The notes beneath the pieces were generated by a model that was not told the origin of the DNA, did no database searches, and was given only the letters and a program-made list of their open reading frames with translations. Shown in pieces: positions 54,739 to 64,000 of a stretch of DNA of 64,000 nt. The translations under genes were made by a program, and so were the position numbers. The stretch's first letter is position 1; every line of letters begins with the position of its first letter. Source of the stretch: Owenia fusiformis (taxonomy: Eukaryota; Annelida; Polychaeta; Sabellida; Oweniidae); NCBI GenBank assembly GCA_903813345.2, contig CAIIXF020000009.1, positions 5,700,030-5,764,029 of the forward strand, given 5' to 3'.

Positions 54739-57540
54739 TATTGTGGCAATCCTCCACTCAGCAATCAGGTGTTCAGATAGAGTGTTAAAGAGGTGTTCAG
54801 ATAGACAGGTTTTACTATCTCGTACAAGTCCCCCCCCCAAAAAAAAAAAATTGGCTAAAATTGATAGATGAGTCAGTCCTCTTATAAGCATGTATTTTTA
54901 ATGGGCTATACACTCATCTGTACAAACGAGACCCCAAAGATGAAAAGGTAAACATAAGGAAGTACAATGCAATATACTTTATCTCCTGATTCGGGGAACC
55001 CTTCAACTTTTCAAGTCACATGTCATTAAAACAATACAACTTTTAGATAACAATAGAATAAAATAGATCAGTCAAAATATAACAGCATTTTTATTGTGAG
55101 GAAACTGACTAATGCAAGTGATAACCAAAAAACTTTGGATATATGAATATGAATTTTCAATATTATGCAGTTGGTGGTTAAATATACATGTACTGCTAAT
55201 ACAAGTAACAATTGCGGAATCTTACATCATCGCATGACAATACATGTTATACAGGGACTAATGAAATATTCGAAAATATATGACCTGGGATTTTTTGTTT
55301 GTAAGGATAATGTCTGCCTTGGGTGTTTATTTTTTAAACTTGATTGATTTATTGGTGTTTTGTTTGATTAATGGCAGTATTCCCTCAAATAAAACGTCAC
55401 AATGGCTTCGTGTTTAATTTCAATTTGAAAACAAAATAAAAAGGGGAAATTATGTAATATTAGTCAATGCTGGACACAGGATCTATGGAGGCAATGCAAA
55501 ATTAAGATTGATTACTACCACTTCATTTCAACACAGTTTCATTTGCAAATTGTGTGAGTGAATATTTTTTCTCTAAAGTTGTCTGAATGCCTTATCGATG
55601 CCTGTCTTAATTCCCCTTATAATATGGAAAGGATAAAATCAAATGCCAGAAATTTTGTGATTTATCCTCAAAAGTGTACTCAAATACCAGAGAATGACAT
55701 TTATTGTATTTTTAAAACACAAACAAGTATTAAAATTAGCATGATTGTTTTACATTTTATTTATAGGTTCATGACAAGTTTTTGTTTAAGCATCATCTTC
55801 ACATTTTTCAGGTTACCTAGTCTTACTGAATGGATAAAAAATTAAGTCAAGAAAAATCAGAAAGGTGATCAAGCTTACTACAATACTACATGCTTATCCC
55901 CTACACATTCATATTGGATACTGGTTTAACATGTCAAGAAAATAACATGGAAGGTAAGCTGATTCTTTAAGGTTATTGCTTTGATTAACGGTTGATTGAT
56001 TAATTGGAAGTTTAGGGTGAGTATATGGTACATTTGTTTTAGTTAAACATCACAGAATAAACCTTTCTGGGACAATGCGTCAGATTTTTGTCATTGATAA
56101 TTTTTGAATATTTTGATACTAGATGTTTTAGGCAGTCATTTTTCACTCATGTGCTGAGTCTTCAGAATCACTCACTCATCGGTCTGTCTGTCCCTCCCTC
56201 TGTAAACAATTTTTGGACAACTGGATACTGAATTCAAATGAAATAATGCCGATCAAACCAATTGATGGCGATCCATTCTGTTTCAGCTCATAGTTTTGCC
56301 TCTTTTTTACCATGTGACCTCTCCGATTGATGTCATTTTTAATTATTTGTTATCTCATCTTATGTGATGTCTTCTTATACCTGAATGGAGATAACAGGGC
56401 AATTTCTGCTGCCAATTTGTGATGATATCAGTCAATATCAGCTTATCAACCAAATTATAATTATCTTCAAGTTGAGTGATTTTCAAGCATTTAGATCCTA
56501 TACTACTTTACATGAATTCTTTTGCAACTATATGTACCGACTTTCTGCACATGTCAGAAAATTGAATGTCTCTTTATAGTTTTGTGCCAATTCTTGGTAT
56601 AATACCCCTGATACGAAATGGTAAAGAGGGGATATGTTATTTTAAATCATTGGTTTGGAAATGCATAACTGAATGAGTTGAAATGTTACATATACTGATA
56701 TAAATAAATAAAATAAAAAAGGTTTAAATGCTGTCCAAAGATCTAAATGCTCTCCATCTATCCTCACTCAAACCTGTTTAATTAATTTTTCAAGTACAAG
56801 ATTTTGGATATGTTAAAATTGTGAGAGTAGATAGAGAGGCCAGCATAAAAGAGCTTCATCATATCCTAATATGTTTAGTAGTACAGTCTTTAACCCATGT
56901 ATTCGTGTTCATAGTAAAATGCAAACTAGATCAAGACAAGGAATGCCAGGAGCCCATAACAATGCATACCTCGCAAAATATTGACAAATCTGACGATTAA
57001 ATATTAACTTTTATTTTCTGATATGTACAAGGAAGAATAAAGAATATAAAATGTTGACATCTATAAGTGGCCACTCTAGGCAATGAAACTGGGAGGTAAA
57101 ATACTTGAAATATGTCAAGTATTCACGAAAAATGAAATGTCAAGTACAAATCAAAAATTCATGATGATTTGAGCCATTGGAATCAATGCAATTGAGGATT
57201 TGAGTTCATAATTTTGTAGGTAGCTCTTTGAAAAGGTGTTCTTACAAATGTGAAGTGTGTTATAAATTTTGTTTAGTGTAATTTGTGTTTTGTGTATCTC
57301 AAGGATATGTAACACCCAGTTTTATACATGTGTTATATGTGCAAATCATACATGGGGTAGATAACTAGATGGATTAAACCTCATTTCACCTCTCTCAGCT
57401 TACCTCTCTCAAATCATCCTTTTAAACTCACTTCCCTTAATTTACCTCTCTCAACTTACCTCAACTTGCCTCTATCAACTCTCTCACTTGAGCTTTTTTC
57501 CTTGTAATAACTTTCATTATTTCACCTCCCTCAACCAGAA
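54739..57540. other. Intergenic stretch, nothing recognised
   Basis: AT-rich. Several short frames (for example plus 55558-55845 and 56385-56579) lack family motifs and splice context. A degraded ACAGGTTTTACTATC pogo-like end lies near 54810, and CCTCTCTCAACTTACC words cluster near 57400-57480. Confidence 0.4.
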
Positions 57541-57642
57541 GTCACCAAAGTTTTGTGGATGGTATTCGGCAGTTGGCATTTGTTGTTCATTGTCTGTAAT
57601 GAATGGCAGGTGGTGACATTTTGCATGTTAATACCTTGTTTA
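57541..57642. repeat. Dispersed 'GTCACCACC' repeat, copy 10 (inverse, shortened)
   Basis: GTCACCAAAGTTTTGTGGAT, TTCGGCAGTTGGCATTTG, then GGCAGGTGGTGACATTTTGC ATGTTAATACCTTG. The left part is lost. Confidence 0.5.
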
Positions 57643-57944
57643 ATTTGCCGTTTTGTCTCGATTCTTTATAATTCATGTTTTACAGTACATGGCAGATTGT
57701 TCTTGTGGTTCATCAAATCTTGTATTTATACTCTTAGTTATATCTCTTAGTTATCTTATGATGAATTTGGAAATAAGCTAGCTGACTACAGATGATTTTA
57801 CGGTTGCACCTGGTAAATTCTTGCATGATTTTGACTTTTATAGGAGATCAAACTTCACATGATTTACAGTTACATGTACTTTAATCGTAGAATATAGTGC
57901 TATAATCTATTAACTATTCATTTCTAATTGGCTATAGGTGTAAC

Positions 57945-58160
57945 GACTCTTTGGCACGTCCATCGGGGTTATAGTGTACCGAGCAAGATACTAGACTTGA
58001 AAGAGATGTGCAAAATTCAATCCCTCATATGAGAATTGAACCCAGAACCTTCCACTCTTGAGTCAGATGCTCTACCCCTGAGCCATACAGGCTAGCCACT
58101 ACAGCTGAGACTGTAGTAGCTACTTGGTATCGAAGGTCATCACATAGGCTATAGTTTAAT
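57945..58160 (-). repeat. tRNA-derived SINE
   Basis: On the minus strand there is a perfect A-box pattern TGGCTCAGGGG (plus 58075-58085) and, about 40 bp on, a B-box GGTTCAATTCT (plus 58032-58042), with a tRNA-like anticodon-arm spacing, followed by a body of unrelated sequence. The 3' part does not close into an acceptor stem, so it is a SINE head and not a tRNA gene. Confidence 0.6.
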
Positions 58161-58213
58161 CATCTCTCATTCAAAGAGGACAGACAATGTTAAGGTCTTG
58201 TCAAGGGTATATA

Positions 58214-58816
58214 CAGGGTGGGCCAAAAAAACGCCACTTTTTTTCAAAATGCTATAACTTTTTTATTTAATTTTTGATAAAAATCATGATTTGCATACCA
58301 AATGAAACTTGAGGTTGTTATCTAGCCATGGATCATGAATTATACACTTTTACTTGAATAAAATATGTCACTAGCGTCTCACTTAAACATGTGTTGTGCC
58401 ATGAGAAATAAGCATAATTTGCAAAATGTTCCTGAACAAATACGCCCTGATGACCGCAAAGCTAATAGCCCTAATGCAAACCCCAGTGAGTATAGGGTAT
58501 GGGAAGGTCTCCCGGAGATGGTATGAACTAAAGCTGGCAATTAAGACACATTGAAAAAAATATAGCTAACATTTCATTGATACTGCTATATCAGCAAGGC
58601 GGCTAAAACTAAAATCTATCATCAAATAGGGTGGCGGACCAATTGAACTCCTCTTTTAGATCAAATATAATCCAAGTTGAATGACTTGTTACATTATATT
58701 ATTACTAGGAACCCTTGGCACTATATAACTGCAAAATTTTGGGTATGTTACGTAGGTTGGAAAATAAAAAAGTTATAGTGTCTTGAAAAAAAAGTGGCGT
58801 TTTTTTGCCCACCCTG
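58214..58816. mobile_element. Mariner-type MITE, 603 bp
   Basis: The ends CAGGGTGGGCCAAAAAAACG CCACTTTTTTTCAA and the inverse at the right (ending GCCCACCCTG) are flanked by TA, with further inverse match through CTATAACTTTTT. There is no open transposase frame. Confidence 0.82.
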
Positions 58817-59617
58817 TATATATATATATAGATACATATGATGTTTATGTGCCTGTGTCCTAAACAGATGGATGACTTCTTTGATTAATGATTCAAAGAG
58901 ATATTAACACATTCCTAACATAGATGAGCCGAACATAAGTTGTCCTAATAGATCATGTAGTCTTTCCTATAAGTGATGATCAGCGTATTTCCTGGGCACA
59001 TTGATACGATTGTCACCTTAGGGGTATATACACTCTCCTCCAAAAGTCTGGAAACTGCATGTTAACTTTAGAACTAACATATTCTCTACAATGCGCACAC
59101 AGTGCGGTTTCCAAATTTAAATTTTTAAGGGCAGGATATTGAGTGATTCCAATTAGGGCATTTATACAAAAAAAGTAGAAAAGATATCACTGTTAATCTT
59201 TTTACTTGTTATCATTAAGGTTTACATACTCTACAAATCCTGTATTTCTTTCTTTGCGTTAAATAAAATCATCAATCGATATCATGTTATGTGAATAATC
59301 GAAACTAATGCATTGAACTTAGTGTTTTCTTGAGACCATATTGGACATAAAAGTTGTATGTACACTCATTGGAAATGTGCGCTCATTAGAGAGAATACGG
59401 TTATGTTGTTGAACAACTATAATTAATTCATCAAAGTTATTCATTTCTGACCTGTTGTCATTCAAGAATTAAGATTCAGATATTCACAAATAGACTATGA
59501 GACACTATCTGATGGGACTTCCAGGTGCTAAACTTATTGTGGGGGGGGGGGTGTACAATATATACATTACTTACATGTGAGGTTTGAGTGCTTCCTCTAA
59601 ATCTAATCAGTTCAAAG
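58817..59617. other. Intergenic stretch, nothing recognised
   Basis: AT-rich sequence with a TATATATA run at the border of the preceding element and a G-run at about 59540-59552. No gene is seen. Confidence 0.4.
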
Positions 59618-59905
59618 GGAATTGTTCATTCTTAATCAAAATGTGAAAGAGAAGGAGTTATTGTCATCATAATATAGTTTTTTAGCAGCTTACACTGAAG
59701 CAAATCCATAGAAATTGTTCATTCTAAATCAAAATGTGAAAGGGAATGAGTTATTGTCATCATAATATAGTTTTTAGCAGCTTACACTGAAGCAAATCCA
59801 TAGAAATTGTTCATTCTAAATCAAAATGTGAAAGGGAATGAGTTATTGTCATCATAATATAGTTTTTAGCAGCTTACACTGAAGCAAATCTATAGAAATT
59901 GTGCA
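59618..59905 (+). repeat. Tandem triplication, about 93-bp unit
   Basis: Three units of GAAATTGTTCATTCTAAATC, GTGAAAGGGAATGAGTTATT, CATAATATAGTTTTTAGCAG and CACTGAAGCAAATCCATA, with a partial fourth near 59895. The following 59906-61065 holds no recognised gene, only a threefold GCATGTTAATTGTCAAA word at about 60919-60975. Confidence 0.85.
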
Positions 59906-61666
59906 CTCAGTAATATTTCTGTTATCCTTTACATAAAGTGCAGCTGAGGTTTCTAAAATAGTTACTAGTATAATTGAGTTGCATATTGTAGTCACCCCCT
60001 GGATGGGATCCATTAATGCATCATTTCGACGTTCTATATCCGATTAGAAATCAACACCTATTGATTCGTCTTGGAACTAATCTATATATGGATGAAGTAC
60101 ATATAGGGAACCTCAAGAATCGAGTAGAATACCTTGAACAATACTATAATACAATCTCATTTCGACTTGTCTCGATTCTATTAGTAAACAAAATCACACC
60201 ATGGAATGTTTATTGAGTAGAGCATTACAGTGCTGAGTTAAGAAATATACCTAGCTAGAATTATTTATTAATAGTCTATAAGGAATTTTCATTGATTACC
60301 TTTCAGTGATTTTCTAAATACAATCAAATTAAGAATGTTGATCAAAAGGTCTACTGTGTTACATCTAGTTAATTTATCTACATATAATATTACCTAACAG
60401 CCAAAGATTGATATTTGAAAATTTGAATTAACATTTGGCTTTGTTGTTTGCTATAGGGTGAAAGGTCCAACTGTTGGGTTGAAGGTAAAATGGCCAATCA
60501 TTTAGGTGAAGGTCAAATATTTGGTATATTTTGATATTTCATAAATATATATCGCAAGGATATACTGTCTAGGATTGGCTGAAGAAACGTTTTAATGATG
60601 AAGACTTTAATTGTGTATAACTGACCTCAGATGTGTTTGGAGTTTCAGGAATAAATTGCATACTAATTAAAAAAAACATTGAGCTGAACTGTTGTGTCGT
60701 GTGCACTATTGAATAAATACTTTTTGTAAAATACATCATGTGACAGTCACCAACACACAGAATAAAATAAATTAAAGATATGATAACTAAATGAGTGGTA
60801 ATTGGAAATGAAATGGTACAAGTGTTGTCAGGCACAGCTGTTGGGGCATATGTTAAAACTGTCTGTATCATATACACTCCCCTCCACAAGTTTGGCAATT
60901 GGAGGTCAGAATCGGGAAGCATGTTAATTGTCAAAGCATGTTAATTGTCAAAGCATGTTAATTGTCAAAGCATGTTTATGTTTGAATCTTTATTTTGTTC
61001 ATTTATGACTATTGTTCAGAATTTATGTTTTTGTTGATTTTTTAAATTGCCAAACAGAAATAGGCTTTAAAGAGACTCTATTGAGACTTCTCTGTGGCAT
61101 TTTTTCTTTATTCCTTTTTGTTTTGAATTTTTAACACCATAACATTAACTAACTACTCAATATGCAACTTTTCACCACGTAGAATTTTAAAATATTAAGT
61201 TTGAAAATTCCATTTTTATAATGGAGCTCAATGGGAAAAACTACATAATTTGAATTATTTTCAAACGTAGCGGCGCGATTTTGATAAAATTGACAGATAT
61301 AATAAATATTGGTAAGACGAAATGTTTGATGAAAAATGAAGAAAATTCACCGTCCTGGTTACGCAAACTATAGAAAAATCTGAAATAATCATAAAAACCT
61401 GTAAAAATAGATTGAAGGGGGTGATATTCATTTCTAATGTGCCTTTCACTACGGCAGGGTAACCATAATTTTGGTACTGATTTGATTTTTCAATTAAAAT
61501 CATTTCTATAGTGTATAGTCAGTTTAAATAATACAATTGCGATATTTCTTTGCTGAACAGTGCAATCATTTATTTATTTATCAACAGTAATGCAAACTAC
61601 ATATTATACAGTTAGTAAAATATTAAAATAATTCTATTAAAATTAAAGCATTGAGATGATACTTAA

Positions 61667-62255
61667 AGGGGTATTCCTTGCCAGACCATCTCTCTCCTAA
61701 TATGGTAGCTATAACCATATACATACTTTGCAAGTTTATCAAAAAACAGAAAAATGTTTTGAAATGGTCAATATTGATCACTTAAAAATGTAGTGCTCAA
61801 TTCCAGTAGGCTGCCATCTTTTAAAATTTCACTCAGGAAGTGATGTCATCGACTCTCAACTTTGCATATAACATTAGGTAAGGAGCTATTAGAATTACTA
61901 AACCAGCTGAATATTTTTTTCAATTTGGTCTATGATTAAAATCCTTTTGATGATCTCTTCCTTAGTTCTAAGTTGACAACTCCTGAAAATATTTTTACAC
62001 GGAAGATAAGGGCTTCTTGTTTAGAAGTGATTTTGTACTTCTTTCCTATACTGTAATAGACAAGGTTATAACAGGTGAGAGTCGATGACATCACTTCCTG
62101 AAAGAAATCTGAAAAGATGGCAGCTTACTGGGAATAAGTACTACATTTTTAAATGATCAAAATTGACCATATGAAAAATATTTCCCGTGTTTTGCTAAAT
62201 ATGTAGATTGTAGCTACCATATCAGGAGAAAAATAGTCTGGCTAGGAATGTTCCT
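61667..62255. mobile_element. TTAA-flanked piggyBac-like MITE, 589 bp
   Basis: TTAA at 61663-61666 and 62256-62259; the ends are AGGGGTATTCCTTGCCAGAC and, from the right, AGGAACATTCCTAGCCAGAC, with the inverse match continuing to TATGGTAGCT. Copy A of the host repeat (near 7041) has a single TTAA and no insert, so target and ends are proven by the empty site. Long inner inverse segments (ATGTCATCGACTCTCA... and its inverse) make it a large hairpin. Confidence 0.9.
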
Positions 62256-62671
62256 TTAAATAATTACATATTATATTGATAGGCATATTATATTATAGGA
62301 TTTAAGCCAATGACTCAATGCATTGTAGATGATTAAATTTAACATATGTCCTGATTCTAGACTATGAACGAGGGTGGTAGTCCGAATTCAAAGCCTAGAC
62401 TAGAAGACATAAGTGAATTGAAGCATCCACTATTCATTGAATCATGTGCTTTAATTCAATTTCACACATTGCAAAATATTTTTTACAATTTCACTTAACA
62501 GAATGATATTTTTTCAAAGATATGTTGTACTTTTAGAATCATTTGCTTCAAAGAATTGAACTATGGCGGCCTTTACTCGTTATTTTACGATTTTTGTTGT
62601 AACTCGAAAAGTAGTCGAGCGATTTTGTTCATATTTGGTATATGAATACTATAAGCATGGCACACTGTCTA

Positions 62672-63095
62672 AGGTTGAAGACCACAGTAGAGTTTCCCAT
62701 AGGTGGCCATTATAACATTTTACCCTGTATCTTATTAACGATTAGTATCCAAGCCTAGTGCAACATACCACAGTGTTCGGGAGAGACTCGCCTAGACTGC
62801 TATAACAATCTTACCATGGGTTGTCCACCGAATTTTTGAGATAAATAAACTTGAAGACACTAACCCCCTCTATCGTCAGATTTCTCAGAGAATTCTGGTA
62901 AAATCACCAAGGTCAAAATCACTCCGCCGCCAGCTTAAAATGAGATTTCCCACTGAACGTTGGCATGTTTTCAGATAAAGCAGGACCTACCTTATAAATA
63001 TTTAGTCCCAATTCACTCCAATGGGGTAGGAAAGGAGAAAAATGACTTTTTATACAGAAAACCAAATCACTAGTGTCCTTACTCAGGACTATATC
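62672..63095. mobile_element. 424-bp insertion of unknown type
   Basis: This sequence separates CTGTCTA from CTAATGACTC, which are contiguous in copy A of the host repeat. A CTA (or TA) duplication is possible. It starts AGGTTGAAGACCACAGTAGA and ends CTCAGGACTATATC, with no inverted ends, no poly-A and no open frame. Confidence 0.6.
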
Positions 63096-64000
63096 CTAAT
63101 GACTCTTCTGGTAGAAGGCGGCCATTTTAACGTATTTTACTATAACACGAAAAGTAGTGGAGCGATTTTGTTCATATTTGGTATGTGAATACTATAAGCA
63201 TGGCACACTGTCTAGTGACACTTTTGGTAGAAGGCAGCCATTTTGAAAAATGGCCGTCATTTTAACGTATTTTACTAAAACTCGAAAAGTAGTAGAGCGA
63301 TTTTGTTCATATTTGATGCGTGAATACTATAAGCGTGGCACACTGTCTAATGACACTTTTGGTAGAAGGTGGCCATTTTGAAAAATGGCTGCCATTTTTG
63401 CTGTATACTTTGTTTGTAAAAAAATGTCAGCCATGGCTGTTCGATGGGATTTGCTACACTTTGGTGTTGCTGTTGTCTAGTTGAAGGATGGATGGACGGA
63501 CAAATGGAGGGGTCTCTATAGCTTATCCCCTAATCTTCGTTGGATTGAACTATTGTGAATATGGTTTGTTGGACAAATAAAACTGATTGAATGTCTAAAA
63601 GCAAATAATGAAGTGGTAATTTATTTAAAATCATTAAAATCTCAAACATGCTTGCTTTGGTCTAGTCACTTAATTCCTAAATGGCCCGTAATTAGTATCT
63701 ATATACCTTATTAGATGCAGTGAAGGAGTTAAATCATTGGGATATGAATAAATCATGGAAAACATATTTTGTACATATTTCTCATCATTTAGGGTTACCC
63801 AGTAGTTTACAAGCTGACCTTTGCAAAATATATTTTACTTACTATCCTCATTTGCTATCACGCTATCTAGTTTCTTTCCAAATTGGCCTGAATTGCCTGG
63901 TTTATTGGTTTAAGCGAACCGTCCATTTCGTCGAACCATCATTTTGCTAAGGTTGTTTGTGATGAATATACAATATTCAGTTACATATAACTGTACAGCA

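Larger units (their letters stand above)
61066..64000. repeat. 2.5-kb dispersed repeat, copy B (runs off the window)
   Basis: It matches 6438-8941 nearly base for base after removal of insertions (61667-62255 and 62672-63095 here; 7996-8567 in copy A). The left border is again TTAA. With insertions removed both copies are about 1.92 kb over the shared part. Confidence 0.85.

Noticed and set aside
58032-58085. tRNA gene on the minus strand
   Set aside because: The A and B boxes are good, but no acceptor stem closes around them and unrelated sequence follows, so it is a SINE head.
60016-60216. 66-codon plus frame with a plausible composition
   Set aside because: No splice context or recognised motif, and surrounded by repeats. 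I could not support it as a gene.

Overview
The window is nuclear DNA of an invertebrate animal. It is AT-rich, the genes are split by GT-AG introns, there are no operons, and the introns are packed with small DNA transposons and minisatellites. The protein families (NCOA4, DRG2, a DAPP1-type SH2-PH adaptor, a death-domain protein) are metazoan. The many TA- and TTAA-flanked MITEs and the repeated TACATGTA-like words suggest a lophotrochozoan, perhaps a mollusc, but that placement is inference.

Layout. (1) About 2.1-4.3 kb, minus strand: the 5' coding exons of an NCOA4-like gene (the ferritin-autophagy receptor family), running off the left edge. (2) 11.25-17.23 kb, plus strand: a complete eight-exon gene for a 300-residue protein that joins an N-myristoylation-type start and a calcineurin-B/CHP-like module of four degenerate EF-hands to a C-terminal death domain. 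Its second intron holds a 1,962-bp mariner with 189-bp inverted repeats and an open DD34D transposase frame that is itself interrupted by an intron. (3) 24.2-36.5 kb, minus strand: a DAPP1-like adaptor (SH2, long proline-rich linker, PH). (4) 37.2-48.4 kb, plus strand: a complete 13-exon DRG2 GTPase, 364 residues. It is head-to-head with the DAPP1-like gene, with 692 bp between the two start codons. (5) 48.4-64 kb: no gene recognised, only repeats. This part ends in a second copy (61.07 kb to the edge) of a repeat also present at 6.44-8.94 kb.

The most unusual points are the EF-hand/death-domain fusion, the intron-bearing mariner nested in phase in its host intron, and three separate cases where an exon edge has been duplicated in tandem: the last exon of the EF-hand/death gene (7 copies), the 3' end plus splice donor of DRG2 exon 8 (about 10 copies), and the exon-2 acceptor of the EF-hand/death gene (2 copies). 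The two copies of the 2.5-kb repeat serve as natural empty sites for two TTAA-flanked elements and one further insertion.

Exon borders were placed by hand from reading frame, splice signals and family resemblance. No search or transcript evidence was available.
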